The notes under the pieces are model-generated. The model did not search any database and was not told the origin of the DNA. It was given only the letters and a program-made list of their open reading frames with translations. DNA of 48,250 bases, from assembly GCA_002070025.1 (NCBI GenBank), contig MWCL01000013.1, positions 1 to 48,250 on the forward strand, written 5' to 3'. The translations under genes and the position numbers were made by a program. Positions within the stretch are counted from its first letter, which is position 1, and every line of letters starts with the position of its first letter. The DNA comes from Spirochaetes bacterium ADurb.Bin215. GTDB taxonomy: Bacteria > Spirochaetota > Spirochaetia > Treponematales > Treponemataceae. Positions 32,843-42,173 of this stretch are shown here, in pieces.

Positions 32843-34930
32843 ATGTTCTTACGGGAGATCAACGTACCGGTTTCCAGCGTACGGGGTGTGGGGCCGGCAA
32901 CAGTAAAACCGCTTGCAACCCTGGAAATTCACACCGTAGGCGATCTGCTCGCGCACTGGCCTCGTGACTGGGAAGACCGTACCGAATTTCATTCGCTTTC
33001 GCAGTTTGACACCCGTTCAAAGATTCATGTAAAAGCGACTGTTGTCGCCCATGACTGGTTCGGGTTCGGACGCATGCGCACCCTGAAAATCATCATACGT
33101 GACGAGGCAGGCACTGTTGCCGAGCTCGTATGCTTTAACCGTCCATTTCTTGAAAAACAGTTTCCTCCCGATGCCCGGGTTGTCGTGTACGGTTCATTCC
33201 GGTATGCCTACGGTTCCCTGCAGTCGAGCGCGTTCGAGCTTGAGCAGGATGGGACGTCTCCCGCCCGTGTACTTCCCGTCTACGCACTTGCCGCCGGTAT
33301 TTCCCAAACCCAAATGCGGAAAATCATTGCAAACGCCCTGCGCGAATACGGACGGGGAATAGAATCGGAACTTCCCGAACCGGTTCGGACCAGATACCAG
33401 CTTCCGGACAAACAACTCATTGTTCAGTGGGCACACCAGCCGGCCAATCTTTCACAAACAGTGCAGGCACGACACGCGCTCATCTTTGAAGAACTCTTCC
33501 TGTTTGAATACGCCATCGGTCAGCGCTCCCTCGAGCGGCGCGGCCGGCTCCCCCGTCTGGATACTGACACGGAAACATCCCGGGCCGACACCGCACAGCC
33601 TGGCCCAAACTCCGCTTCGGTCTGCCAAAACTCCGATTCTGTCCCGGCCGCCCTTTTCCCGCTCCAAAGCCGGCTCATCGAACGGCTCTCATTCTCCCTC
33701 ACCCCCGACCAGAAAACGGTATTGTCAGAACTGAATAACGATCTTCAATCAAATACCGGTATGGCCCGTCTCCTCCAAGGTGATGTAGGCTCCGGAAAAA
33801 CACTCCTCGCGTTCCTCGCCGCACTGGCAGTGCGCGAACAGGGCGGACAGACCGCCATACTCGCGCCGACCGAGCTCCTGGCCCGCCAGCATGCCGATAC
33901 CGCCGCGCGGTTGCTTGAACCCGCCGGTATCCGTATCGCGTTCCTTACCGGAAATCTCAAAGCTTCCGGCCGGACAAAACTTCTTGAAGAACTTGCCGCC
34001 GGCGGAATAGATGTCGTGATAGGTACCCATGCGCTTTTTTCAAAGAATGTACGCTACCACAATTTGCGGCTGGTCGTTATTGATGAACAGCAACGGTTTG
34101 GAGTGCTCCAGCGCGCGGCCATTCTTGACAAGGGTCGGGAAAGCGATCCGGACGACCGGCCGCCGAACCTTCTCATGATGAGCGCTACTCCCATTCCCCG
34201 GACACTCGCGCTTTCGGTTTTTGGTGATCTGGATGTTTCGGTTATCAAAACCATGCCGCCCGGACGAAAACCGGTTATAACCCACCTCGCGGCAAAGAAG
34301 AACGAAGAACGGGTCTACGATTTTATCCGTCGGGAACTCGCGGCGGGGTATCAGGCTTATTTTGTGTACCCGCTCATTGATCCGTCCGATTCGGTTGAAC
34401 TGGCCTCAGCGACCGACATGTTCACCCATCTCCGGGAGCGGGTTTTTCCCGATACCCCCTGCGCGCTCATTCACTCGCGAATTCCGGAAGATGAACAGCG
34501 GGAAACAATGCACGCGTTCCGGTCAGGGAAGATAAGGATCCTTGTGGCGACAAGTGTTGTGGAAGTTGGCGTAGATGTACCGAACGCGACCTGCATGGTT
34601 ATTGAGCATGCAGAACGGTTCGGTCTTTCGGCACTCCACCAGCTCCGCGGCCGGGTGGGCCGGGGAAGCACGCAGTCATACTGTTTTCTCGTTTTTTCGG
34701 ACAAGCTTACCGAATCCGGGAAAGCGCGACTGCGGGTCATGCACGAAACAACAGACGGTTTCTTGATCGCCGAGGAAGATCTTCGTCTGCGCGGCCCGGG
34801 CGACATTGCAGGGATTCAGCAGTCAGGGTATTTGGCCTTTACCCTCGCCGACCCGATCCGCGATTACGAAATCCTCCTGGAAGCCCGTACCGCCGCCTTC
34901 GATCTGCTCGAAGCCGGTTCAAAACGCTAG
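32843..34930 (+). CDS. recG: ATP-dependent DNA helicase RecG
   Basis: A 695-residue superfamily 2 helicase that remodels stalled replication forks. The N-terminal wedge domain opens with [20 protein letters not shown] and an OB fold binding the branch. The helicase core has Walker A GDVGSGKT, motif II DEQQRFG, motif [13 protein letters not shown] and motif [12 protein letters not shown], all intact. A low-conservation insert at about 230-270 ([14 protein letters not shown]) precedes the core. The ATG follows the yggT stop with no gap. The stop shares the palindrome CTAG with the stop of convergent pyrG. Confidence 0.95.
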   Translation: MFLREINVPVSSVRGVGPATVKPLATLEIHTVGDLLAHWPRDWEDRTEFHSLSQFDTRSKIHVKATVVAHDWFGFGRMRTLKIIIRDEAGTVAELVCFNRPFLEKQFPPDARVVVYGSFRYAYGSLQSSAFELEQDGTSPARVLPVYALAAGISQTQMRKIIANALREYGRGIESELPEPVRTRYQLPDKQLIVQWAHQPANLSQTVQARHALIFEELFLFEYAIGQRSLERRGRLPRLDTDTETSRADTAQPGPNSASVCQNSDSVPAALFPLQSRLIERLSFSLTPDQKTVLSELNNDLQSNTGMARLLQGDVGSGKTLLAFLAALAVREQGGQTAILAPTELLARQHADTAARLLEPAGIRIAFLTGNLKASGRTKLLEELAAGGIDVVIGTHALFSKNVRYHNLRLVVIDEQQRFGVLQRAAILDKGRESDPDDRPPNLLMMSATPIPRTLALSVFGDLDVSVIKTMPPGRKPVITHLAAKKNEERVYDFIRRELAAGYQAYFVYPLIDPSDSVELASATDMFTHLRERVFPDTPCALIHSRIPEDEQRETMHAFRSGKIRILVATSVVEVGVDVPNATCMVIEHAERFGLSALHQLRGRVGRGSTQSYCFLVFSDKLTESGKARLRVMHETTDGFLIAEEDLRLRGPGDIAGIQQSGYLAFTLADPIRDYEILLEARTAAFDLLEAGSKR

Positions 34931-36540
34931 CGGGTTTCCAGCGAAGCGCCGATAAAGTCCCGGAACAGGGGATGCGGGCGGTTCGGGCGGCTCGCAAACT
35001 CGGGATGGAACTGCACGCCGACAAACCAGCGATGTTCTTTCAGTTCCACAATTTCCACGAGATTCCGTTCCGGATTCCTTCCCGCAAGACGCATGGACGA
35101 AGCCTCGAACTGATCGCGATACAGGTTGTTGAACTCGTACCGGTGCCGATGCCGTTCCTGGATATCATGCAGTTTGTACGCCTTCTCCGCGAGACTCCCT
35201 TCCGCAATCAGACACCGGCATACGCCCAGACGGAGCGTTCCGCCAAGCTGTACGCCCTGCTGGTCGGGCATGAGGTCAATAACCGGATGTCCGGTAGCGG
35301 GATTCAGTTCTGTTGAGTGAGCGTCGGCGAAGCCGAGCACGTTCCGGGCAAACTCTATAACGGCAATCTGCATGCCGAGACAAATACCGAAATACGGTAC
35401 ACCCTTTTCACGGGCGAACTTTGCTGAAAGAATCATACCCTCGGTTCCCCGGTCCCCGAAGCCTCCCGGAACAATGATGCCGGCGGCGCTACCGAGGATT
35501 TCCTCCGCCGCTGCCATATCGGTTATGCGCTCGGCATCGATCCAGTCAATTTTTACCCGAACATTGTGATAGATACCAGCAGCGGTCAGGGCTTCCATAA
35601 CGCTGAGATACGCGTCATGAAGTTCTACATACTTCCCGACCAGGGCAATGGATATATCCCGCTCGGGATTGAAGAACCGCTGCACCATTGAACTCCAGTC
35701 AGCGAGGTCGGGTTCGCTCTGTTCATAGCCGAGCAGTTTGCACAGAAGATTTCCAAGCCCTTCCTTCTCGAGCTTCAGGGGTACCTCATAAATCGACTTC
35801 GCGCTCAGGTTCTCTATGATGGCTTCCTGGGTAACGTTGCAAAAAAGACCCAGTTTTTGCCTGATGGAACGGGTCAACGGCTTTTCACTGCGGCACATGA
35901 TGATGTCCGGCTGGATACCAAATCCCAGAAGTTCCTTGACGCTGTGTTGCATCGGTTTTGTCTTGAGTTCCCCGCATTCCTTGAGATAGGGAAGCAGCCC
36001 CAGATGAATGAAAATGCAATTACCGTGACCAACGGTATATTTTATCTGACGAATGGCCTCAATGAAGGGCAGCGACTCTATATCACCGACTGTTCCACCC
36101 ACTTCGGTAATAACCACGTCCGCTTCCGTTTCACGGGCCGCGTCCAGGATACGATTCTTTATTTCGTCGGTTACATGGGGAATAACCTGTACGGTGTTTC
36201 CCTGATACCCCCCGTTCCGCTCCCGGTCGAGAATGGCAAGATACACCTTGCCCGCTGTCGTGTTGTTGAATTTCCTGACAGGAACGTCGGTAAAACGTTC
36301 ATAGTGCCCAAGGTCAAGATCAGTTTCCCCGCCATCTTCGGTTACATATACTTCACCATGCTGAAAGGGATTCATGGTCCCCGGATCAATATTGAGATAG
36401 GGATCAAATTTCTGATTGATTACCTTCAATCCCCTACTCTTCAGCAAAAGCCCGATGGAGGCCGCAGTAATACCTTTACCGAGGGACGATACCACTCCCC
36501 CGGTAATAAAAATGAACTTCGACGTTATTTTGTTTTTCAT
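34927..36540 (-). CDS. pyrG: CTP synthase
   Basis: A 537-residue enzyme aminating UTP to CTP with glutamine. The synthetase domain begins [22 protein letters not shown] (ATP-binding loop), and the [22 protein letters not shown] segment senses CTP. The class I amidotransferase domain (about 290-535) has the nucleophile in FGICLGMQ and the His/Glu pair near VQFHPEF. All motifs are intact. AAAGGA precedes the ATG. It has its own promoter, with an intrinsic terminator between promoter and gene. Confidence 0.96.
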   Translation of the reverse strand: MKNKITSKFIFITGGVVSSLGKGITAASIGLLLKSRGLKVINQKFDPYLNIDPGTMNPFQHGEVYVTEDGGETDLDLGHYERFTDVPVRKFNNTTAGKVYLAILDRERNGGYQGNTVQVIPHVTDEIKNRILDAARETEADVVITEVGGTVGDIESLPFIEAIRQIKYTVGHGNCIFIHLGLLPYLKECGELKTKPMQHSVKELLGFGIQPDIIMCRSEKPLTRSIRQKLGLFCNVTQEAIIENLSAKSIYEVPLKLEKEGLGNLLCKLLGYEQSEPDLADWSSMVQRFFNPERDISIALVGKYVELHDAYLSVMEALTAAGIYHNVRVKIDWIDAERITDMAAAEEILGSAAGIIVPGGFGDRGTEGMILSAKFAREKGVPYFGICLGMQIAVIEFARNVLGFADAHSTELNPATGHPVIDLMPDQQGVQLGGTLRLGVCRCLIAEGSLAEKAYKLHDIQERHRHRYEFNNLYRDQFEASSMRLAGRNPERNLVEIVELKEHRWFVGVQFHPEFASRPNRPHPLFRDFIGASLETR

Positions 36541-36569
36541 GATTCAATCCTTTGACGGTCCTTTCCGCC

Positions 36570-36602
36570 AAAAAAAATGAGCCCGGCCTTTCGACCGGGC
36601 TC
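36570..36602 (-). terminator. Terminator inside the pyrG leader (possible attenuator)
   Basis: Minus strand: stem GAGCCCGG/CCGGGCTC with a short loop (36602-36579) followed by eight T. It lies downstream of the pyrG promoter and about 30 bases before the ATG, so it can act on pyrG as well as end amtB transcripts. pyrG attenuation is known in Bacillus, but the GGGC start used there is not seen. Confidence 0.75.
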
Positions 36603-36657
36603 GCAGAAATCGTTCCGTTGAACGGTTTCACAATTGCATTCAAGCTCGTGTCAGCAC

Positions 36658-36686
36658 ATTATAGTCAATTCAAATTGTTACCACAA
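36658..36686 (-). promoter_or_regulatory. Promoter of pyrG
   Basis: Minus strand: TTGTGG (36686-36681), 17-base spacer, perfect -10 TATAAT (36663-36658); predicted start near 36651, giving a leader of about 110 bases that contains the terminator. Confidence 0.65.
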
Positions 36687-36693
36687 GATACCG

Positions 36694-37944
36694 TTAGCGC
36701 AGCTCCCGGGTACCAACCCATTCCGGATACGCACTGGTTCCGTGTTCACAAACGTCCAGTCCGATCCGCTCTTCTTCCACGGACACCCGCAATCCCACGG
36801 TCTTCTTGAGAACCGTAAACAGGATGAAGGTCGTCGCCACAGTCCACGCGCCGAAAGCCAGTACACCAAGCGCCTGAACTCCCAGCTGTGCAAACCCGCC
36901 GCCATAGAAGAGGCCGACACCATCGGTCGCGAAAAGCCCTATGGCCAACGTTCCCCACACACCGTTCAACAAGTGTACCGAAATCGCACCGACCGGATCG
37001 TCGATATAGAACACCTTGTCCACTGTTTCGACACCGAACACGATCAGGATACCGGCGACGATACCGATAGCGAGCGCACCGTAGAAGCTCACCACGTTAC
37101 AACCTGCTGTTATGGCCACGAGACCGGCAAGCGCGCCGTTCAAGGTCATGGAAACGTCGGGTTTTCCGTACCGGATCCAGGTAATAATCATGGTCACAAC
37201 GGCGGCCATTGCCGCGGCAAGGTTCGTGGTCATGGCGATATAGCCGATTTCAGCGTTTGCCGCCACGGTTGAACCGGGGTTGAATCCGAACCATCCGATC
37301 CACAGAACAAAGACACCCGCGGCTCCCAACGGCAGGTTGTGTCCGGGAATGGCATTCGGCTTTCCCTCAGCCGTATACTTCCCGGTTCTTGGTCCCAGAA
37401 TTGCCGCCCCGACCAGGGCGGCCCAACCACCTACAGAGTGAACAACTGTCGATCCGGCAAAGTCCATGAACCCGAGTCCGCTAAGCCAACCGCCACCCCA
37501 TGCCCAGTGTCCGCTGATCGGATAGATCACCAGGGTGATGATGAACGAAAAGATGACATAGGCACGGAACTGGGTACGTTCCGCCATGGCTCCCGAAACA
37601 ATGGTCGCCGCAGTTGCCGCGAACACCGTCTGGAAGATGATGAATACCGACGGGGTCAGGGCATCGAATATTTCCAGACCCATCGTCTCGGGGCGAAACA
37701 GTCCGGTTACACCGACTAACCCACCTGCGGTCGCTCCGAACATGAGTCCGAACCCTACCACATAATAGGCGACCGAACCGATGGAAAAGTCCATCAGGTT
37801 CTTCATGATGATGTTGGCGGAGTTCCGCGCCCGGGTAAAACCGCATTCGACGAGGGCAAATCCCAGCTGCATGGCAAACACAAGGACTGCTGCAACCAGG
37901 ACCCAGACCATGTCAATTTTTTGAACAAGTTCAGCCATTTCCAT
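36694..37944 (-). CDS. amtB: Ammonium transporter AmtB
   Basis: A 416-residue, about 11-helix channel conducting ammonium. Conserved segments include ALVECGFTRARNSANIIMKN, DFAGSTVVHSVGGWAALVGA (first pore histidine), the second-histidine region ISVHLLNGVWGTLAIGLF, and GWFGFNPGS. The start is ATG 37944 because AAGGAG lies five bases upstream; the longer frame to 38022 would run into the glnK-amtB hairpin. It follows glnK on the same strand, the usual partner that plugs the channel when nitrogen is plentiful. An intrinsic terminator separates the two genes. Confidence 0.95.
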   Translation of the reverse strand: MEMAELVQKIDMVWVLVAAVLVFAMQLGFALVECGFTRARNSANIIMKNLMDFSIGSVAYYVVGFGLMFGATAGGLVGVTGLFRPETMGLEIFDALTPSVFIIFQTVFAATAATIVSGAMAERTQFRAYVIFSFIITLVIYPISGHWAWGGGWLSGLGFMDFAGSTVVHSVGGWAALVGAAILGPRTGKYTAEGKPNAIPGHNLPLGAAGVFVLWIGWFGFNPGSTVAANAEIGYIAMTTNLAAAMAAVVTMIITWIRYGKPDVSMTLNGALAGLVAITAGCNVVSFYGALAIGIVAGILIVFGVETVDKVFYIDDPVGAISVHLLNGVWGTLAIGLFATDGVGLFYGGGFAQLGVQALGVLAFGAWTVATTFILFTVLKKTVGLRVSVEEERIGLDVCEHGTSAYPEWVGTRELR

Positions 37945-37978
37945 ATCAACTCCTTCGGATTCACTCATCTCGGGGTAT

Positions 37979-38030
37979 AAAAAAAGAGGATTGGTCCTGC
38001 GGGGAATCCTTCCTCGCACCAATCCTCTTT
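37979..38030 (-). terminator. Hairpin terminator between glnK and amtB
   Basis: Minus strand: 13-base stem AAAGAGGATTGGT/ACCAATCCTCTTT (38030-38018 with 37995-37983) enclosing a second small stem, followed by seven T. It lies after the glnK stop (38050) and before the amtB ribosome-binding site, so it would lower or condition amtB expression. Confidence 0.85.
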
Positions 38031-38049
38031 GATGGTGAACCCATACTGT

Positions 38050-38388
38050 TTACAGGGCTACAGCGCCTGCCTCCCCGGTCCTGATCCGGACAACATCCGC
38101 CACATCATACACAAAGATCTTTCCGTCTCCGTGTGTTCCGGACGAAATATCCTTGCACAACTGGTCAATAATTTTCTTCGCCTTTTCGTCGGCAACCACC
38201 GTCTCGACTTTGAGTTTCGGTAACAGGTTGACGGTATACTCGGTTCCGCGATAGATATGGGTAATACCTTTCTGGTTACCGAACCCCATGATGTTCGTTA
38301 CCATCATACCGGTAGCGCCCCAGTCGTTAAGAATGTTCTTCACAACCTCGAGCTTTTCCGGCCTGATAACAATTTCCAGTTTCTTCAT
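38050..38388 (-). CDS. glnK: P-II nitrogen regulatory protein GlnK
   Basis: A 112-residue trimeric signal protein. The fold opens with KKLEIVIRPEKLEVVKNILN. The T-loop includes GFGNQKGITHIYRGTEYTV with the tyrosine that is modified in other bacteria (RGTEY). The B-loop is GDGKIFVYDV. ATG 38388 is chosen because GGAGGTG lies close upstream. It sits between the ANTAR regulator and amtB in a glnA-led operon, so it should bind AmtB and report nitrogen status. No modifying enzyme gene is seen in the window. Confidence 0.94.
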   Translation of the reverse strand: MKKLEIVIRPEKLEVVKNILNDWGATGMMVTNIMGFGNQKGITHIYRGTEYTVNLLPKLKVETVVADEKAKKIIDQLCKDISSGTHGDGKIFVYDVADVVRIRTGEAGAVAL

Positions 38389-38427
38389 GGCCACCTCCAT
38401 TATCCGTTGCTATTTTGTAATAATCCG

Positions 38428-39000
38428 CTAAAAAATCGTCAGCGAATTATCCATAACCATTTGCGCCGCATCCACGAGTTTCAATCCCCGGTCCATGCTT
38501 GATTTCTGCAGAAACCGGTGCGCCTGAGACTCGGTCATCCGGTATTTTTCCATCAGGATGCCCTTTGCCTTCAAAATAAGAAGCTTTTCCTCAGCGGGCC
38601 GGTCCGGCGGCCGGGTTCCACCCCCGAATTCACTGCCGCCGGTTAACGCGTACCGCGCGGCGGTTTTTTCCGCCAACTGCACCGCCTGAAGAAAATCCGA
38701 AGCGCATACCGGATAGGGTATGGTGAGCATATCACTCCGCTCAACCAGGTCCCGCTGATGCGGCAGCAGGATGGTAACCATTGCCAGACGGCCATCCAGT
38801 ATGGCCATCAGTCCTTCCGCCGTCATATCCGTAAACTGGAAGCCGCCGACTACAACCATACTGTTGCAAAAGTCGACAACCCGTGCCACCTCACCGCCTG
38901 TTTTGCAGGAATACTCTACCGTATACCCTCCCCGCTGCAGGATGGTGGTTGCCCAGTTCGCGAATAACGGATTGGAAAATGCAATGATTACATTCTTCAT
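38428..39000 (-). CDS. ANTAR-domain RNA-binding regulator with degenerate receiver
   Basis: A 190-residue protein. Residues 1-115 have a receiver-like fold (MKNVIIAFSNPLFANW...) but lack the acidic pair and the phospho-accepting aspartate (VVVGGFQF replaces the usual site). Residues 130-190 form an ANTAR three-helix domain (LLILKAKGILMEKYRMTESQ, then AHRFLQKSSMDRG). ANTAR proteins bind RNA hairpins and prevent termination. The ATG follows the glnA stop by one base, so the two are co-translated. The glnA leader and the glnK-amtB gap each carry a terminator that could be its target; this is inference. Confidence 0.88.
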   Translation of the reverse strand: MKNVIIAFSNPLFANWATTILQRGGYTVEYSCKTGGEVARVVDFCNSMVVVGGFQFTDMTAEGLMAILDGRLAMVTILLPHQRDLVERSDMLTIPYPVCASDFLQAVQLAEKTAARYALTGGSEFGGGTRPPDRPAEEKLLILKAKGILMEKYRMTESQAHRFLQKSSMDRGLKLVDAAQMVMDNSLTIF

Positions 39001-39001
39001 A

Positions 39002-40333
39002 TCAGTACGTAGTAAGATACGATTGCAGTTCCCAGGCACTCACCTGAATACGGAATGCATCCCACTCTTTCTCCTTTGCTTCAACAAACCGTTCAAAAGC
39101 ATGTTCACCCAGAACCGCTTTTGCCAGCGGATCCTCTTTCATGCATGCCATTGCTTCACTCAAACTGCCCGGAAGACTCTTTATACCGGCAAGCTCCCGT
39201 TCCCCGGCAGTCATGGCGAAAATATTCTTCTCGGTAGACGGCGGAACAGTCATACCCTGCTCAATTCCGTCAAGACCGGCGGCAAGAATCGCCGCAAAAG
39301 CCAGATACGGGTTGCAGGACGGATCCGGACAACGAAGTTCAACCCTCGTGGCGTTTCCCCGCGCGGCGGGTATGCGTACGAGCGGACTCCGGTTGGCCGG
39401 AGACCAGGCAATGTATACCGGTGCTTCATAGCCGGGAACAAGGCGCTTGTACGAGTTTACTATCGGGTTGGTAATTCCGGCAATACCGCGCATATGCGCG
39501 AGAATTCCCGCAATGTACTGCCGCGCAACCGTACTCAGGCCGATCGGATCGGATTCGTCATAAAACGCGTTCTTTCCGTTTGCCATAAGCGACATGTTGG
39601 TATGCATACCCGATCCGTTGATTCCGGCAATGGGCTTCGGCATGAACGTCGCGTGGAGCCCGTGCCGTTGCGCAATGGTCTTTACGGCCAGTTTGAACGT
39701 CATGACCCGATCAGCCGTTTCAAGGGCCGAGTCGAACCGGAAATCAATCTCATGCTGTCCGGGAGCAACTTCATGATGGGACGCTTCAATCTCGAATCCC
39801 ATTTGCTCAAGGGCGAGTACGATTTCGCGTCGGGCATTTTCCCCGAGATCGGTCGGGCCGAGATCAAAGTAACCGGCATCATCATGGGTTTCGGTAGTCG
39901 GTGTACCGTCATCGCCCACCCTGAACAGGAAGAACTCGAGTTCGGGACCAATGTTGCACGAATATCCCATTTTTGCGGCCCGCTCAAGCTGCTTTTTCAG
40001 AATGTACCGCGGAGAACCTTCAAACGGCTTGCCGTCAGGTTTGTATACATCGCAAATAAACCGCGCCACCTTACCCTGCTGCGGTCTCCAGGGCAGTACG
40101 GCAAAGGTATCCAGATCGGGATACAGATACATATCCGATTCTTCTATTCGTACAAATCCCTCTATTGATGAACCGTCTATCATGCACGAGTTGTCCAGAC
40201 ATTTGTCCAGCTGACTCGGCGTGATGGCGACATTCTTCAGCTGACCGAACAAATCGGTAAACTGCAATCTGATGAACTGCACATCGTTCTCTTTGACGAG
40301 CTTAACGATGTCACTTTTCGTCATCTTTACCAT
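39002..40333 (-). CDS. glnA: Glutamine synthetase, type I alpha
   Basis: A 443-residue enzyme making glutamine from glutamate and ammonia. The N-terminal half includes [11 protein letters not shown] and [10 protein letters not shown]. Catalytic segments [36 protein letters not shown] and [25 protein letters not shown] bind metals, ATP and glutamate. Length and the segment KNIFAMTA, where adenylylated enzymes have NLYDLP, mark the alpha type without adenylylation control. AGGAGG precedes the ATG. The promoter is followed by a strong terminator hairpin in the leader, and an ANTAR regulator lies directly downstream. Confidence 0.95.
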   Translation of the reverse strand: MVKMTKSDIVKLVKENDVQFIRLQFTDLFGQLKNVAITPSQLDKCLDNSCMIDGSSIEGFVRIEESDMYLYPDLDTFAVLPWRPQQGKVARFICDVYKPDGKPFEGSPRYILKKQLERAAKMGYSCNIGPELEFFLFRVGDDGTPTTETHDDAGYFDLGPTDLGENARREIVLALEQMGFEIEASHHEVAPGQHEIDFRFDSALETADRVMTFKLAVKTIAQRHGLHATFMPKPIAGINGSGMHTNMSLMANGKNAFYDESDPIGLSTVARQYIAGILAHMRGIAGITNPIVNSYKRLVPGYEAPVYIAWSPANRSPLVRIPAARGNATRVELRCPDPSCNPYLAFAAILAAGLDGIEQGMTVPPSTEKNIFAMTAGERELAGIKSLPGSLSEAMACMKEDPLAKAVLGEHAFERFVEAKEKEWDAFRIQVSAWELQSYLTTY

Positions 40334-40358
40334 ACCTGCCTCCTACAAAATCATGCAC

Positions 40359-40399
40359 AAAAAAAAAGACGTTCCTGCACTATGTGCAAGAACGTCTTT
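40359..40399 (-). terminator. Terminator in the glnA leader (candidate antitermination site)
   Basis: Minus strand: 16-base stem (AAAGACGTTC/GAACGTCTTT, a U-G pair, then TGCAC/GTGCA) with loop ATA, followed by nine T. It begins about 13 bases after the predicted transcription start and ends before the ribosome-binding site, so most transcripts would stop unless antiterminated. Confidence 0.85.
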
Positions 40400-40418
40400 G
40401 TTTCTTTGCTCTATACTG

Positions 40419-40447
40419 ATCGTAGCGCACTGTCAGATGATCGTCAA
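40419..40447 (-). promoter_or_regulatory. Promoter of the glnA-ANTAR-glnK-amtB operon
   Basis: Minus strand: TTGACG (40447-40442), 17-base spacer, TACGAT (40424-40419). The 30 bases upstream are almost all A/T with A-tracts, as in an UP element. Predicted start near 40412. Confidence 0.6.
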
Positions 40448-40477
40448 GTATATTTATACATTTTTTTTGCATATTTA

Positions 40478-41137
40478 TTACTTTTCTTGAAAAAACTCGT
40501 CAGATGCGGCTTCATCAAGGGTTTCAATGCGTTTCCAGACCCGTGCAAGGACCTCTCCGGGAGGCTCTACCATATCGGGAACAAAAACCGACCGCATCCC
40601 GGCGGACTGAGCGGCACGGAGGCCGGCTGCCGAATCTTCGAATACGACACATTCAGCGGGATTGGAAACTCCGAGCCGCTTCATTGCCAAAAGAAAGATA
40701 TCCGGAGCCGGTTTACCGTTTTCGACCTCGGAACCGAATGCGTACGCATTGAAGTATCGGGTAAACCCGGCACGTTCTATCATCCAGCGAGCAGATTTTT
40801 CACTGGTGGAGGTTGCAAGAGCAGTCGGGATAGATGATTGTACAAGAAATTCAAGAAGAGTGGTTCCCCCCGGTTTTAGCGGCGGGCCGTCTGCTTCCAT
40901 GCGGGACTGCATCCAGGTACGGGCTTCCGTACCGAACTCGTCATAGGGAAAGTTTTCGCCCATTTCCCTGATAACCCGGGTCCGGGTATCACGACTGTTC
41001 AGCCCCACGCAGGAAAGAAACAGATCTTCGGGCATGGCATACCCGGCGTTTCCGGCGATCGTACGCCAGGCATTACAGCACAGGACTTCAGTATCAAAAA
41101 GCAAACCGTCCATATCAAAAATCGCCGCACGTATCAT
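40478..41137 (-). CDS. HAD-superfamily phosphatase (beta-phosphoglucomutase-like subfamily)
   Basis: A 219-residue hydrolase. Motif I FDMDGLLFDTE holds the nucleophile and acid/base aspartates. Motif II is the threonine in ALATSTS, motif III the lysine in GKPAPDIF, and motif IV CVVFEDSAAGLRAA. The helical cap is inserted after motif I. This order is typical of sugar-phosphate phosphatases or beta-phosphoglucomutases; the substrate is unknown. No Shine-Dalgarno sequence precedes the ATG, and a perfect TATAAT ends six bases before it, so the transcript is predicted to be leaderless. Confidence 0.88.
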   Translation of the reverse strand: MIRAAIFDMDGLLFDTEVLCCNAWRTIAGNAGYAMPEDLFLSCVGLNSRDTRTRVIREMGENFPYDEFGTEARTWMQSRMEADGPPLKPGGTTLLEFLVQSSIPTALATSTSEKSARWMIERAGFTRYFNAYAFGSEVENGKPAPDIFLLAMKRLGVSNPAECVVFEDSAAGLRAAQSAGMRSVFVPDMVEPPGEVLARVWKRIETLDEAASDEFFQEK

Positions 41138-41143
41138 GCGGCG

Positions 41144-41149
41144 ATTATA
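41144..41149 (-). promoter_or_regulatory. -10 box of the HAD gene, predicting a leaderless mRNA
   Basis: Minus strand TATAAT with six bases (CGCCGC) between it and ATG 41137; the start should fall on the A of ATG. A weak -35 (TAGAAA) lies 17 bases upstream. Confidence 0.65.
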
Positions 41150-41179
41150 GCTGATTATGGAGAGCGTTTCTATGCCGGA

Positions 41180-42040
41180 TCAGGCAACGTACGCCTCAAG
41201 CCGGCTCATTCGCGCAGGATTTTGCAACCGACGGATAGCCTTTTTTTCGATCTGACGAATGCGCTCCTTGGTAAGATTAAAGCGGTCGCCTATCTCTTTG
41301 AGCGACATTGCCCGGTTACCGTTGAGACCAAAGCGGAGCCGGAGTATCCGGGCCTCTTTTTCGGTCAGGGTCGCGAGAACCGCATCAATATCGTCCCGAA
41401 GCGCGTTTTCAATCATGGACTCTTCGGGCTGTTCATACCGGCTGTCTTCAAGGAAATCACCGATAGTGTTCCCGTCGCGATCGGCGAAAACTGGTACATC
41501 AAGGGAAACCATATCCCGGGAAATGTTGAGAATATCCCGAACATGATCCTGACTCATATTTAAAAGCCCGGCGATTTCCCTGAGCTCATTTTCCTCGCCT
41601 TTACTTGAATCAACTTCCTTGCGTGCCTTGTCAATCTGAACGAGTTCATTCGCCCGATTCAAAGGCAGGCGTATCATGCGGGATTTCTCACAAACCGCCT
41701 TCAATATTGCCTGCCGAATCCACCAGACCGCATACGATATAAAATGATATCCCTTGGTAGCGTCAAAGCGTTCTACAGCATTCATGAGACCTATGTTTCC
41801 CTCACTGACGAGGTCCATAAGCGGTAAGCCCTGATTCTGATATTTTTTTGCCACGTTGACAACAAAACGCAGATTTGCCTTGATCAGTTTATCCTGAGCG
41901 TCCTTGTCACCGGCAACGGCCTTTATGGCCAAATCATATTCTTCTTCACGGGACAAAAGCGGTATCTTGTTTATCTCTTTAAGATAGGTAGAAAGTATGG
42001 TGTTTTCATTTTGAATGCGTTTAACATTAGTATTAACCAT
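41180..42040 (-). CDS. Group 2 (RpoS/SigA-like) sigma-70 factor
   Basis: A 286-residue sigma factor with regions 1.2 to 4 but no region 1.1. Region 1.2 is STYLKEINKIPLLSREEEYDL. Region 2 includes LRFVVNVAKKYQNQGLPLMD and GYHFISYAVWWIRQAI. Region 3 is RLPLNRANELVQI, and region 4 holds EKEARILRLRFGLNG and the helix-turn-helix SLKEIGDRFNLTKERIRQIE. It is too short for a principal sigma factor and is probably a stationary-phase or host/stress factor. AGGAGGG lies five bases before the ATG. A sigma-54-type promoter precedes it. It is divergent from groES. Confidence 0.9.
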   Translation of the reverse strand: MVNTNVKRIQNENTILSTYLKEINKIPLLSREEEYDLAIKAVAGDKDAQDKLIKANLRFVVNVAKKYQNQGLPLMDLVSEGNIGLMNAVERFDATKGYHFISYAVWWIRQAILKAVCEKSRMIRLPLNRANELVQIDKARKEVDSSKGEENELREIAGLLNMSQDHVRDILNISRDMVSLDVPVFADRDGNTIGDFLEDSRYEQPEESMIENALRDDIDAVLATLTEKEARILRLRFGLNGNRAMSLKEIGDRFNLTKERIRQIEKKAIRRLQNPARMSRLEAYVA

Positions 42041-42079
42041 GTTTGCCCTCCTGTAAGCTCAAACGTGTTACCTATAATA

Positions 42080-42095
42080 AGCAAGTGCCATGCCA
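42080..42095 (-). promoter_or_regulatory. Sigma-54 (-24/-12) promoter of the group 2 sigma gene
   Basis: Minus strand TGGCATGGCACTTGCT matches TGGCAC-N5-TTGCW with one difference, and the invariant GG and GC are correctly spaced. The predicted start at 42069 gives a 29-base leader containing AGGAGGG. No competing sigma-70 promoter fits. Confidence 0.75.
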
Positions 42096-42134
42096 ACTTT
42101 TAGTTATTTTTCGGGCAGATTTTTAATCATATAA

Positions 42135-42153
42135 TTCCTTATAATATAAGGAA
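42135..42153. repeat. Perfect 19-base palindrome in the sigma/groES intergenic region
   Basis: TTCCTTATAATATAAGGAA: nine-base arms around a central A, about 75 bases upstream of the predicted sigma-54 start, a usual enhancer distance. It could bind a sigma-54 activator or another regulator. The whole 42041-42341 interval is A/T-rich and holds no gene; it contains this palindrome, the one at 42174-42196 and the two divergent promoters. Confidence 0.7.
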
Positions 42154-42173
42154 ATGTTATTTCAAAAATAATT

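Noticed and set aside
40365-40399. Classical ANTAR-binding RNA in the glnA leader
   Set aside because: Only one hairpin with a triloop is present; the paired hexaloops with A1 and G4 are not found, so it is reported only as a terminator.
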